Part shown: positions 25,426-34,186 of the stretch, in pieces
Numbering within the stretch: the first letter of the stretch is position 1
Layout: each line of letters begins with the position of its first letter
NCBI GenBank assembly: GCA_003612395.1
Contig: RAYQ01000023.1
Location: forward strand, 1 to 64,000
Direction: 5' to 3'
Source of the DNA: Parablautia intestinalis
Lineage (GTDB): Bacteria; Bacillota; Clostridia; Lachnospirales; Lachnospiraceae
Length of the DNA stretch: 64,000 nucleotides
The notes under the pieces: model-generated
The model's input: only the letters and a program-made list of their open reading frames with translations
Databases searched by the model: none
Told to the model about the DNA's origin: nothing
Made by a program: the position numbers and the translations under genes

Positions 25426-27231
25426 ATGGAAAAACTAAAGAAATTTCGTGACCCTGTTTATGGATATATAGAAATTGAAGATAGTATTGTTCACAATATA
25501 GTAGACACCGCAGTTTTTCAACGTCTCAGAAATATCCGCCAGACCAGTTATGCCCCTCTTTATCCTTCTTCCTTACATAATCGTTTTGTTCATTCCCTTG
25601 GAGTATATCATTTAGGCTGTCTTGCATTCAACGCGATCTCCCGTTCACTGCAGGAAAGCAAAGAACAGGAAATACGAATTTTAGAAGATCTGAACAGCCT
25701 TTGTAAAGATAAATTTTCACGATATGAAGCCCTCTTTAAACTGGCATGCCTCTTACATGACGTAGGACATTCCCCCTTTTCCCATACAGGAGAAAATTTT
25801 TATATAAACAGTAAAAGCAAAGCCCGCATTATATCCGAAGAAGAAATCGAAAAATACCAAAAGAAAATTGCTGAAACTACAAATCCTGAGGAGAAAGAAA
25901 AATTAGAAATTAATTTTGAAGAAGCAAAAAAATACAGCATCTACAAGCATCTGGTATATCTCACAAACGATCCTGTTTTTCGTACCGCAGCTTCCTACGA
26001 TGCGGCTGCCCATGAGATTATGAGCTGTATTGTTGCATTGGAAAATTGGGGACATGACGAACAATATTTTCAAAATGATGCGGAACGCTCTTTTTTTGCA
26101 AGGTGCATTACTGGCATTCTATATGAGGAAGCTGCAAATCTTCCCAAAACAGCACATATGAAGATGTGCGATGAAGATTCTGATAAAATAAGAGAAAAAA
26201 TGCTGTTAAACTGTATGATACAATTGCTGCATTCTTCTGTTATAGATGTGGACCGTCTGGATTATATCATTCGCGATTCCAGTACTATGGGCTACCAGAG
26301 TGTATCTGTAGATTATAAGCGGCTTTTGTCCGGCCTTGAAATCGTTTTAGTGGACGAATATAATTTTACGGTAGGTTTTCATAAGAATGCCATCAGCGTA
26401 ATTGAAAATGCGGTTTACGCCCATGACAATGAGAAAAAGTGGGTTCAAAATCATCCCTCCATTCTTTATGACAGCTTTCTGCTGCAACAGGCTATTTTTC
26501 ATATTGAGAACGAAATGAAATTGAACTATCCTGAATCACAATCCACATTGTTTAGCTATGATTCCCTCACCAGTGAGGGAAGTAATTTTTCTTTACCCTA
26601 TTCAAATGCTTCTCAGATGCATATCAGGTATTTGGGTGATGCTGATTTGATTTATCTGATGAAAAATCAATTTCCCAGTATATACTCTGAAGAATATTTC
26701 AGCAGAAATACCCGGAGGCTTCCTGTTTGGAAATCAGAAGCAGAATTTATGAACCTCTTTGATGAAGGTGAGCGTAAAACAATTCTTCATGCCCTGGAAG
26801 AAATTTTAGGTACCGAAGACAGCCTTGAAATTGAAGATAAAACAATTGAATCCATTTATACTGATATAGAATCTTCAAGGCACGGGTATTCCAACCGTGT
26901 AGAAGTATATCGGAAAAAACTGTCTTATGTGAAAGAATTACTGAATCTGTGTGATAAATATGGTATTAAGAGGAATATAGCTTTATTATCAAAATCCTTT
27001 TTTAAAAGTAACTTTTCTAAGGAAGATATGAGGAACTATCCAATACTGTTTCCCGGGAATAAAGCAACAAGCCTGTTAAAAGACGTATCTCCAACTTTAT
27101 TCAGTGAACAAATCGGTGAAGGAAAGCTAGTATATTTGTTTTATTATCCGGGTGAAAACAGAGAAAAAATAAACACACCTCGGTTTGCACATGATCTTTT
27201 ACCTTTATTGAAAAAGGTCAGCAGACCATAG
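25426..27231 (+). CDS. HD superfamily phosphohydrolase (COG1078/SAMHD1-like)
   Basis: 601 residues. The N-terminal HD domain has NRFVHSLGVYHLG (His56), LLHDVGHSPFSHTGE (His111-Asp112) and the later Asp in VDRLDYIIRDS, the full metal-binding set of the dNTP triphosphohydrolase-like COG1078 group. The region from 125 to 160 is a charged helical insertion (EEKEKLEINF), and residues 380-601 show no motif I recognise. The known relatives hydrolyse dNTPs, so depletion of nucleotides is a possible role, including antiviral defence; this is inference. AT-rich compared with its flanks. Confidence 0.85.
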   Translation: MEKLKKFRDPVYGYIEIEDSIVHNIVDTAVFQRLRNIRQTSYAPLYPSSLHNRFVHSLGVYHLGCLAFNAISRSLQESKEQEIRILEDLNSLCKDKFSRYEALFKLACLLHDVGHSPFSHTGENFYINSKSKARIISEEEIEKYQKKIAETTNPEEKEKLEINFEEAKKYSIYKHLVYLTNDPVFRTAASYDAAAHEIMSCIVALENWGHDEQYFQNDAERSFFARCITGILYEEAANLPKTAHMKMCDEDSDKIREKMLLNCMIQLLHSSVIDVDRLDYIIRDSSTMGYQSVSVDYKRLLSGLEIVLVDEYNFTVGFHKNAISVIENAVYAHDNEKKWVQNHPSILYDSFLLQQAIFHIENEMKLNYPESQSTLFSYDSLTSEGSNFSLPYSNASQMHIRYLGDADLIYLMKNQFPSIYSEEYFSRNTRRLPVWKSEAEFMNLFDEGERKTILHALEEILGTEDSLEIEDKTIESIYTDIESSRHGYSNRVEVYRKKLSYVKELLNLCDKYGIKRNIALLSKSFFKSNFSKEDMRNYPILFPGNKATSLLKDVSPTLFSEQIGEGKLVYLFYYPGENREKINTPRFAHDLLPLLKKVSRP

Positions 27232-27254
27232 ACTCAAACAAATCCTGAAAACAA

Positions 27255-27274
27255 GGCAGGGTTATATCCCTGCC
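27255..27274 (+). terminator. Hairpin after the HD gene
   Basis: GGCAGGG (27255-27261) pairs with CCCTGCC (27268-27274) 24 bases past the stop. Only weak T-richness follows. Confidence 0.55.
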
Positions 27275-27299
27275 TGTGCTTTGTGTGATAATGCGCGGT

Positions 27300-28154
27300 T
27301 TATTTTTCTTTCACCGGAATCCAAACCTCCGAATAATATTCAGGATCCTGCGTACCGTTTTGGTAATCAGCCGGATCACTGTAATACTCAATGTTATAGC
27401 CTTCCGCTATCTCATACCGGCTTGCTGGAAGCCATTCGGAAAAAATTCTTCGGTTAACCTCCTGCAAAGGAAGGGGCATAGGGCCTTTGCAGGGAAATAC
27501 CGCCCACGTATGCTTTGGAATTTCGTATATTTCCAGATTTTTGGCTTCTGCTTCCTCCACCTTAAAATCATCCGCTATCATATACCGGAACCGGTTACCG
27601 GCCATCTCCTCATCAAAACAAATTCCGTACATCCCCATAACAGGTTTTTCCTCTGCCTGAACGTAAATCTCATCCCAGTATTCCGGGATCTTAGTGTTTG
27701 CATCTTCGTAAGCAAACATCCTTGATACACCCATCACCTTAAATGCTTCTTTTTCCCTGATTTTATATTCCATTACTGTACCTCCATCTAATGACAATTT
27801 AATGTGTAACGGTGCAAATGCTTTGAGCAGCGCTCCGTTTTTTCTTACCTCGCTGGGCGTGCTCCCATGGAACCGTGTAAATGCCTTTGTAAAGCTGTCG
27901 GGCGAGTCATAACCGTATTTCATTGCAAGGTCAATTACCTTAACATCCGATGCCAGCAATTCACTGCCCGCCAGAGACAGCCTTCTCATGCGAATATACT
28001 CGGTCACAGTATATCCGCATAACATGGAAAATCCCTTATGAAAGTAAAAGGCAGACAAATTCACTTCGGCTGCAATCTGGCTCACCGTCAGGTCTTCGGC
28101 AATATTTTTCTCGATAAATACAATCGAATCTTCTATGGCTTTCGTCCAGTCCAT
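27300..28154 (-). CDS. AraC-family regulator with GyrI-like effector domain
   Basis: 284 residues from the ATG at 28154, with AAGGAAGGAG eight bases upstream. Residues 1-110 hold two helix-turn-helix motifs of the AraC type (EDLTVSQIAAEVNLSAFYFH and the DSFTKAFTRFHGSTPSEV signature). Residues 125-284 form a GyrI-like/SOUL effector-binding domain (AFKVMGVSRMFAYED, TWAVFPCKGPMP). This combination is that of Rob/SoxS-like or BmrR-like sensors of small hydrophobic compounds. It lies downstream of the transglutaminase-like gene and a structured repeat. Confidence 0.9.
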   Translation of the reverse strand: MDWTKAIEDSIVFIEKNIAEDLTVSQIAAEVNLSAFYFHKGFSMLCGYTVTEYIRMRRLSLAGSELLASDVKVIDLAMKYGYDSPDSFTKAFTRFHGSTPSEVRKNGALLKAFAPLHIKLSLDGGTVMEYKIREKEAFKVMGVSRMFAYEDANTKIPEYWDEIYVQAEEKPVMGMYGICFDEEMAGNRFRYMIADDFKVEEAEAKNLEIYEIPKHTWAVFPCKGPMPLPLQEVNRRIFSEWLPASRYEIAEGYNIEYYSDPADYQNGTQDPEYYSEVWIPVKEK

Positions 28155-28175
28155 GAAACATGCTCCTTCCTTTAA

Positions 28176-28236
28176 TAACTCCCATCTGCCCGCTTTGGCG
28201 GGCGTACAAATCAGGATGTGTGAAATCTTTGATTTC
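28176..28236. repeat. Structured intergenic repeat, copy 1
   Basis: About 60 bases nearly identical to 46735-46795. It holds two hairpins: GCCCGC-TTTG-GCGGGC (28188-28203) and GAAATC-TTT-GATTTC (28222-28236). In copy 2 the second arm pair reads GAAATT/AATTTC, a paired change that keeps the stem. Confidence 0.8.
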
Positions 28237-28250
28237 ATTCTATCTGCTTT

Positions 28251-29204
28251 TTACATTTTACAGCTTTTCTTCACATCATGTGGGTTTAAAAACTCAGTCC
28301 CGTGAGCATTCGGCCCCACAAGAGGACTATTTAAGATCCTATATTTCCTTTCCTGTTCCCAAATCTTACAGAGCATCTCGAAATGTCTGTCCGGCTTAAG
28401 GAGAAGCTCTGCCAGATTGTCCAGCTCCTGCAGTTCATCCTCCGTAAGCTTATCAAGCCTCTCATCCAGATAATCCGGCAAAAAGCTGTATGTCAGTTCG
28501 TTATTCATAAGCGCATGAAAATCATATATCAGATAACGGACAAGCGCAGGAATACCGCAGGTTCCCACCCCGTCCGCATATAAATACTGCTTTCCGGACT
28601 TTTTCCCCCTGCGTACATCCAGATAAGCTTTTGCGGTCCAATCAAAACGTTCAAACGGTATATCATATTGGGACAGGGGCATGCCGCCTTCCTCGTAAAA
28701 ACCATCCGCATCAAAAGTAATCCATCTGTTTTCCTCTTTGCTGTAATATTGATTAATCCAGTGATCCATGCTGACGCCCTCCTTAAAATAAGGGGCAAAC
28801 CCGGCGCGGCTCCTTGCAGGAATTCCTTTCGCTTTTAAAATCGCACTCATAAGCACCGATACATAACGGCAGGTCACCACCAGCTTGTCTTCCACCCTCC
28901 TGTCCTTTACAAAACCTCTCTCATCCAGTCGAAACAGCTCCGCCGTAAGCGCCGGCGCCGTTAAAAAGACATCGTCCTCACACCGCATCCGGTGCCATGG
29001 GTAACAGTTCATATCACCGTACAAAAGCGTTTCGTTGGCATTCGTGTTCCCCTCTTTTAAGGTTACCCTGTGTATCACCTGACTGCAGACCAGCCTGCCC
29101 AGCACAGGAATCTCATCCGGCAGGGAACGGAAATAATCCCCATATGGCCCTGCATAGGTATAAGTTCCCGTCTTTTTATAATGCTCCAAAATATTTTTCT
29201 CCAT
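28251..29204 (-). CDS. Transglutaminase-like domain protein
   Basis: 317 residues with a cysteine-protease-type triad of the transglutaminase core: Cys112 (VVTCRYVSVLMSAILKAKGI), His148 (SMDHWINQYY) and Asp165 (WITFDADGF). There is no signal peptide or membrane helix, so a cytoplasmic role is expected. A C-terminal helical part of about 130 residues follows. GGAGG lies upstream of the ATG. It is probably co-transcribed with the AraC/GyrI gene downstream. Substrate unknown. Confidence 0.85.
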   Translation of the reverse strand: MEKNILEHYKKTGTYTYAGPYGDYFRSLPDEIPVLGRLVCSQVIHRVTLKEGNTNANETLLYGDMNCYPWHRMRCEDDVFLTAPALTAELFRLDERGFVKDRRVEDKLVVTCRYVSVLMSAILKAKGIPARSRAGFAPYFKEGVSMDHWINQYYSKEENRWITFDADGFYEEGGMPLSQYDIPFERFDWTAKAYLDVRRGKKSGKQYLYADGVGTCGIPALVRYLIYDFHALMNNELTYSFLPDYLDERLDKLTEDELQELDNLAELLLKPDRHFEMLCKIWEQERKYRILNSPLVGPNAHGTEFLNPHDVKKSCKM

Positions 29205-29408
29205 AAGCCTGCACCTCCAAAACCATACAAAATATTTTTTGTGTTACGCAGCTTTTTCCTGACGCCGGTTTCAATATAACATTTTAGGAAACGGTTTTCC
29301 CGATAATAACTGTTCTCTTTTGTCCGTTTTGTAAAGTATATGCATTCTTACGAATTTTACAGTAAAGATGAACTTCCACGCACATTCATTATTCCGGTTC
29401 TGCTATAC

Positions 29409-29603
29409 TTATTGCTTATTTTCCTTGCTCTTAATATGATCCCTGACAATTTTATCAATGGCTTCCCGGGAAAGAGGGTAATGATATTCCTTTATAATTC
29501 TGTCCGTATCATATCCCAGATCCACCAGATGCCTTATGGCCCCTCCGTAAGCAAAATCCTGTACGAAATTATGAAGCGCCTCGTTAAAATATTGATTTTC
29601 CAA
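29409..29603 (-). CDS. Small conserved-looking protein of unknown function
   Basis: 64 residues preceded by a strong CAGGAGGT site. It is helical and rich in charged and aromatic residues (FVQDFAYGGAIRHLVDLGYD), with no Cys and no membrane segment. It looks like a genuine small gene with normal codon use; I recall similar short proteins in Lachnospiraceae but cannot name the family. It stands alone between the transglutaminase gene and the channel operon. Confidence 0.65.
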   Translation of the reverse strand: MENQYFNEALHNFVQDFAYGGAIRHLVDLGYDTDRIIKEYHYPLSREAIDKIVRDHIKSKENKQ

Positions 29604-29860
29604 ACTTATACCTCCTGCATATATTTTGTTATCATGGCGTTATCGCAAATGCACCTCCCACATTTTCTCATATATGCTAAATCCTGCTTTTAATTTAGTT
29701 CAACTTATTCAAAAAAACCAACTCAAATATTATGCGCCTTAAAAGCGTTTTAACTCAATAACGCATTTAAGACGCATTAAAAACTCATTTATGATACCTT
29801 ACGACACGGCCTTTTCCTTTCAATTGCACTGTCCTTTCAGCCCAAACCGTAAATAACGAA

Positions 29861-30136
29861 CTAGCCTTCCAATCCCGCTTTAACAACTAGCATATCCTGT
29901 TTTAAAATATTAAAGCTGTTTAAGCACCCATCCGAAGTCTGATTGCTTTGATCAGAAATATACATTAACTTATGGGCAATCAACTTACATGTCTCTGATA
30001 ATTGATTATCGTTTTCACAATCAGCATACCTGACAGTATGATTTAATACTCTCTCCAGCCTTGTTCTAAATACATATGGCGATGCTTTTTCTAACAGCAA
30101 AACCCTATCCCATTCCTGATACAACTTTTTTTTCAT
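29861..30136 (-). CDS. Small helical protein overlapping the nucleotidyltransferase gene
   Basis: 91 residues from the ATG at 30136, overlapping the 3' end of the preceding gene by 32 bases in another frame. No family recognised. It appears all-helical with the segment RTRLERVLNH, which holds an R-x6-H pattern; the same pattern type marks HEPN RNases, but a match in so short a protein is weak. Its last-gene position behind channel and nucleotidyltransferase genes suggests a third component. An antitoxin or partner role is inference. Confidence 0.6.
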   Translation of the reverse strand: MKKKLYQEWDRVLLLEKASPYVFRTRLERVLNHTVRYADCENDNQLSETCKLIAHKLMYISDQSNQTSDGCLNSFNILKQDMLVVKAGLEG

Positions 30137-30851
30137 ATTCTTTAACACCTCTCTTTGCAACTTCTAACAAATCGCTTTCTATCTTAATCCATTTTTTTAA
30201 ACATCCTATTTCACCATCCGGAACATCATTCACTTTCCCAGTGTGGTACAATCTATATCGATATAGCTCCTTATATTCTTCGGGGCTTACATTGAAATTA
30301 TACTCTGAAAAACAATACAATACTACAGAATTTCTTCCAAAATCTAACCTTCCATTTAAATATGAAATTGCAATACATGTATTTCTGACCAGAGAAGCCA
30401 GTACAGCCAATTCATAATTTATACTTATACATTCATTATCCAATTCACATTTGATATCCGCTAATATTTCATCATACTCTTTTAAATCGCTCCCAACGTT
30501 TGTATATCGTGGTAATGTTAATAGCAAATTTGCCAGTTCACCGTCTCTGCTATATAATACTTTACCCTCCTTTTTTATATGCCACAGAAAATAGGAACCG
30601 TTTGCGTACATTTTCATGATTTTGTTGTTTCTATAAACGGAAAGCCAGGAAACCGGAACATTTAAGGAATAAGCATATCTATCTTTCAACTTAAAGTATT
30701 CTTCCTCTGAGCAATCATCAATAACAATCAAAATATCTATATCACTATATTCATCCTGTTCTTCTCTTGCTACGGAACCAAATAAATATATTTCCCTTAC
30801 ACTTTTTTCTTTCGTCAATTTTTCAATATCCCTCAGCAGGTTTATATCCAA
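30105..30851 (-). CDS. MNT-type nucleotidyltransferase
   Basis: 248 residues. The N-terminal domain has the polymerase-beta-like signature GS-x10-DxD at Gly25, Ser26, Asp37 and Asp39 (YLFGSVAREEQDEYSDIDIL). The C-terminal half is helical and contains RYRLYH, an R-x4-H pattern as in HEPN domains, so the protein may fuse the two partners of an MNT-HEPN module. A third catalytic carboxylate is not obvious. Translation begins at TTG 30851: the SD GGAGAGGG overlaps the channel stop, and only two bases separate the genes. No ATG start is available in a better place. Confidence 0.82.
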   Translation of the reverse strand: MDINLLRDIEKLTKEKSVREIYLFGSVAREEQDEYSDIDILIVIDDCSEEEYFKLKDRYAYSLNVPVSWLSVYRNNKIMKMYANGSYFLWHIKKEGKVLYSRDGELANLLLTLPRYTNVGSDLKEYDEILADIKCELDNECISINYELAVLASLVRNTCIAISYLNGRLDFGRNSVVLYCFSEYNFNVSPEEYKELYRYRLYHTGKVNDVPDGEIGCLKKWIKIESDLLEVAKRGVKEYEKKVVSGMG

Positions 30852-30853
30852 AT

Positions 30854-31756
30854 CTACCCTCTCCTATTGATATATCTGAACAATGCCGCAACAAAAAAGC
30901 CCATCAGAACAATTCCTATGCCGCCTTCTGCTACAGATAATATCTTATACATCAATCCATCCGGAGTATAATCGCAAGTAACGGTAAAAAAATTGCTTAA
31001 ACTCATATAGCTTGCAATTCCCCAGGTCATTTCCACTTCTTCAGACACGTTCCTGATACTAAAATAGTATCCTATTATAAAAACTATATGCACAAGCACA
31101 ACATTAAATAAAAGTCTAGTCAGCTTTTCACCATATCCCCACAGGAACTTATTTGCTTTGCTCAATATAAAATTCCATAATCCTGACAGTTGATCCATTG
31201 CATTATATTTTTTATAGTATTTATCGTTGCCTTTGTGCCAAAATTTTTTCCAATAATATTCTTCGCTCGCTTTTTTTTCTTCAAAAAAGTAATTTCTATA
31301 CTCCTTTTCATTTCCTAAATTCAAACACTCTATGGATAAATTTTTGCATAACTCCCATCTTATATTGGGTCGCTTTGAAAGAGACGGCAGCAAATCACTA
31401 TACTCTATAAAACATCCTTCAAACCGGCAATAATCAAACGTACAATTAATCAAAGTTATTTCATCGAAATTGCAATTAATAAATATCGATGATGTAAAAT
31501 TCACATTATCAAAACATGCTTTTTTAAAATAGCAATCTATAAATACATTAAACCGCAAATCATCGTTTGAAAATTTTGCCCCGCGAAGCCCCATCTTGGC
31601 AAAAGTACTATTATTAATCTTATAATTTTCACTATTCCAATTTTTATCAATCCGCTCATTTGCCAATATTATGTTTTCGTGTCTCTTATTTTTGTTTTGT
31701 TCTCCCGTAATATTCTCAACCTTAATAAATTCTCTGTTTTCAAAATATTGCTGCAT
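30854..31756 (-). CDS. Pentapeptide-repeat protein with two-helix ion-channel domain
   Basis: 300 residues from the ATG at 31756. Residues 40-125 are pentapeptide-like repeats (GAKFSNDDLRFNVFIDCYF, ACFDNVNFTSSIFINCNF), residues 150-210 are charged, and the C-terminus has two membrane helices (LFNVVLVHIVFIIGYYFS and GGIGIVLMGFFVAALFRYI) around a pore-loop-like segment, SLSNFFTVTCDYTPDG. This is the Ion_trans_2 layout, but the potassium filter TVGYGD is replaced by TVTCDY. The start is supported by an extended -10 promoter just upstream; an in-frame extension to 31915 is less likely. It leads a three-gene operon. Confidence 0.8.
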   Translation of the reverse strand: MQQYFENREFIKVENITGEQNKNKRHENIILANERIDKNWNSENYKINNSTFAKMGLRGAKFSNDDLRFNVFIDCYFKKACFDNVNFTSSIFINCNFDEITLINCTFDYCRFEGCFIEYSDLLPSLSKRPNIRWELCKNLSIECLNLGNEKEYRNYFFEEKKASEEYYWKKFWHKGNDKYYKKYNAMDQLSGLWNFILSKANKFLWGYGEKLTRLLFNVVLVHIVFIIGYYFSIRNVSEEVEMTWGIASYMSLSNFFTVTCDYTPDGLMYKILSVAEGGIGIVLMGFFVAALFRYINRRG

Positions 31757-31789
31757 CCTTTGTATCGCCCCCACTTCTATGGTAACTAA

Positions 31790-31798
31790 ATTATACCA
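31790..31798 (-). promoter_or_regulatory. Extended -10 promoter of the channel operon
   Basis: On the minus strand TGGTATAAT is a TGn-extended perfect -10 box 34 bases before the ATG at 31756. The -35 region (TGGATC) is poor, as is usual for extended -10 promoters. Confidence 0.6.
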
Positions 31799-32001
31799 TG
31801 CAGTTATACTAAGATCCAGATTAATCGTTGTGCCGTTTACTGTTTGCAGATACCATACGGCCTGCAATAGGTTGCCTCCCTTAACACGCTTAATCAGCCG
31901 TTTATTTTTCGTCAAATATCAATTTTACTTTAAATTTTGCCGCGAAACATAGGCATTTTACAGAATTGCAACTTAAATAAACATAAAAATACTAATTTTT
32001 A

Positions 32002-32030
32002 TTGCGTTTTGTATGAGAAGAAAATATAAT
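32002..32030 (+). promoter_or_regulatory. Promoter of apt
   Basis: TTGCGT (32002-32007) and TATAAT (32025-32030) with a 17-base spacer, about 49 bases before the start of apt. With the channel promoter it occupies the 322-base gap 31757-32078, which holds no other gene. No purine riboswitch is visible. Confidence 0.7.
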
Positions 32031-32078
32031 AAATTTATTGCAACTATTAAATTTTTATAAAGAATGGAGAAACAGCAA

Positions 32079-32603
32079 ATGAAAAGACTGGAGGAATACG
32101 TGCGGAGTATACCGGATTTTCCTGAAGAAGGTATTATATTCCGTGACGTAACAAGTGTACTGCAAGATCCAGACGGGCTGGCGCTGGCCATTGATTCCCT
32201 GAAAGAAAAGCTAAAGGATATCGATTTTGATATCATTGCAGGGACCGAGTCAAGAGGCTTTATCTTTGGCGTACCAGTGGCATATGCGCTTCACAAGGCC
32301 TTTGTTCCTATCCGCAAAAAAGGAAAACTGCCCTGTGATACTATTTCCGAGAGCTATGATCTGGAATATGGCAGCGCAACCATTGAGATGCACCGGGATG
32401 CCGTAAGTCCCGGAGACAGGGTTGTACTGATTGATGATCTGATTGCAACAGGCGGCACCATTAAGGCCTGCATTCATATGATCGAAGCCCTTGGAGGAAA
32501 GGTGGAAAAAATTGTCTTTCTGATGGAGCTTGCCGGATTAAACGGCCGGGAACAGCTAAAGGGCTATGATGTAGACAGCGTCATCATTTACGGTGGCAAG
32601 TAA
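32079..32603 (+). CDS. apt: Adenine phosphoribosyltransferase
   Basis: Salvages adenine with PRPP to AMP. 174 residues from the ATG at 32079, with GGAG nine bases upstream; the ATG at 32064 lacks a site. Diagnostic segments: IPDFPEEGIIFRDVTSVLQD, AGTESRGFIFG and the PRPP-binding loop VVLIDDLIATGGT. It precedes a purine permease by 57 bases, which fits a purine uptake and salvage operon. Confidence 0.96.
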   Translation: MKRLEEYVRSIPDFPEEGIIFRDVTSVLQDPDGLALAIDSLKEKLKDIDFDIIAGTESRGFIFGVPVAYALHKAFVPIRKKGKLPCDTISESYDLEYGSATIEMHRDAVSPGDRVVLIDDLIATGGTIKACIHMIEALGGKVEKIVFLMELAGLNGREQLKGYDVDSVIIYGGK

Positions 32604-32660
32604 TACGACACTACACAACAAACCGGATAACATAACGCATTCCCGTAGGAGGAGATAGAC

Positions 32661-34019
32661 ATGTTAGAAAAATATTTTAAACTAAAAGAAAACAACACAA
32701 CCGTCAGGGCAGAGGTCATGGGCGGTCTTACCACCTTCATGACCATGGCGTACATATTAGCGGTAAATCCTTCTTTGCTGTCCGCTGCAGGCATGGACAA
32801 GACAGCCGTTTTGATGGCCACAGCTCTGGCATCCTTTGTAGGAACTCTCTTAATGGCACTGCTTGCAAATTATCCCTTTGCACTTGCTCCCGGCATGGGG
32901 CTTAATGCATACTTTGCTTTCACCGTATGCGGGGCGATGGGATATTCCTGGCAGGTAGCGCTGGCCGCTGTCTTTGCAGAAGGAATTATTTTTATTATTT
33001 TGTCCCTTACCAATGTACGCGAGGCAATTTTTAATGCCATCCCGCTCTCTCTGAAAAAGGGGGTAAGTGCAGGTATCGGACTCTTTATTGCTTTTATCGG
33101 TCTTCAGGGTGCACACCTTGTTGTAGCAAATTCCTCCACGCTGGTAAGCTATGTGGATTTTACCGGCGAATTTCATACCAAAGGAATCTGTGCTATTCTT
33201 GCTCTGATTGGGTTATTTATCACCGCTGTTCTCTATGTAAAAAATATAAAAGGCTCTATTTTAATAGGTATACTTGCCACATGGGTACTCGGCATGCTCT
33301 GCCAGGCAGTCGGCATATATACAATAGATGCTGAAAACGGCTTTTATTCCCTGTATCCTGCTTTAGGCATGACAGATCTGTCCGCACTTTCTTTAACCTT
33401 TGGACAGGTCATCAAGGCAGATTTTTCAGGCGTAAATATTCTTAATTTCATTGTTGTACTCTTTGCATTCCTTTTTGTAGATATGTTTGATACTCTGGGC
33501 ACTTTAATCGGTGTTGCCACGAAAGCCAATATGTTGGACAAAAATGGTAAACTTCCCCGGATTAAACAGGCTCTTTTAGCAGACGCTATTGCAACCAGCG
33601 CAGGCGCTGTATTCGGCACTTCCACCACCACTACCTTCGTGGAAAGTTCTTCCGGCGTAGCTGCAGGCGCAAGAACCGGTCTCGCATCTGTGGTAACGGG
33701 TCTGCTGTTTTTGGTATCCATTTTCCTGTCTCCGATTTTCTGTGCCATTCCCGGATTTGCAACTGCTCCGGCGCTGATTTTTGTAGGCTTCTTAATGGTA
33801 ACTGTTGTTGCGGATATCAACTTTAATGACCTTACCGAGGCTGTTCCCACTTATCTGTGCCTCCTCACCATGCCATTGATGTACAGCATATCAGAAGGTA
33901 TTGCAATTGGCGTTATCTCCTATGTAGTTATCAATGTGGTTTGCGGTAAGTCCAAAAAAATCACGCCTCTTATGTACGTGCTTGCAGTACTGTTTGTCTG
34001 CAAATATATTTTCCTATAG
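32661..34019 (+). CDS. AzgA-type purine (adenine/guanine/hypoxanthine) permease
   Basis: 452 residues with about 13 membrane helices of the NCS2/AzgA group. Landmarks are TTFMTMAYILAVNPSLLS, the APGMGLNAYFAF motif near residue 75, SAGIGLFIAFIGLQGA, and SAGAVFGTSTTTTFVESSSG near residue 315. Proteins of this type are proton-driven nucleobase importers (PbuG/PbuO or PurP). Strong GGAGGAG site. Linked to apt. Confidence 0.93.
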   Translation: MLEKYFKLKENNTTVRAEVMGGLTTFMTMAYILAVNPSLLSAAGMDKTAVLMATALASFVGTLLMALLANYPFALAPGMGLNAYFAFTVCGAMGYSWQVALAAVFAEGIIFIILSLTNVREAIFNAIPLSLKKGVSAGIGLFIAFIGLQGAHLVVANSSTLVSYVDFTGEFHTKGICAILALIGLFITAVLYVKNIKGSILIGILATWVLGMLCQAVGIYTIDAENGFYSLYPALGMTDLSALSLTFGQVIKADFSGVNILNFIVVLFAFLFVDMFDTLGTLIGVATKANMLDKNGKLPRIKQALLADAIATSAGAVFGTSTTTTFVESSSGVAAGARTGLASVVTGLLFLVSIFLSPIFCAIPGFATAPALIFVGFLMVTVVADINFNDLTEAVPTYLCLLTMPLMYSISEGIAIGVISYVVINVVCGKSKKITPLMYVLAVLFVCKYIFL

Positions 34020-34067
34020 AAGATTCCTGTAGGATATTTTAAAGAATATCAAATACCGGCTTATTAT

Positions 34068-34135
34068 AAAAAGCAGGCGCTGCTTTGCATATTTCCGATT
34101 TTAAATGGAAATATGGCAGACAGCCCCTGCTTTTT
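34068..34135 (+). terminator. Long intrinsic terminator of apt-permease operon
   Basis: AAAAAGCAGG at 34068-34077 pairs with CCTGCTTTTT at the other end, and an inner stem TGCATATTTCC/GGAAATATGGCA adds to it. The transcript ends in TTTTTCTTT. Confidence 0.85.
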
Positions 34136-34186
34136 CTTTATTAGACACTCCGCTTACAATAGGGTATATGCCCCTTTCAATTATAA

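Noticed and set aside
29700-29860. Repeats of GCGTTTTAA/ACGCATTAA as a CRISPR or attachment site
   Set aside because: Units are short, irregular and in mixed spacing; no spacers, cas genes or integrase.
31757-31915. N-terminal extension of the pentapeptide-repeat channel
   Set aside because: Contains an extended -10 promoter pointing at the downstream ATG, and the extra residues do not fit the family.
31930-32078. Purine riboswitch upstream of apt
   Set aside because: No three-way-junction pattern or conserved core loops; a plain promoter explains the region.
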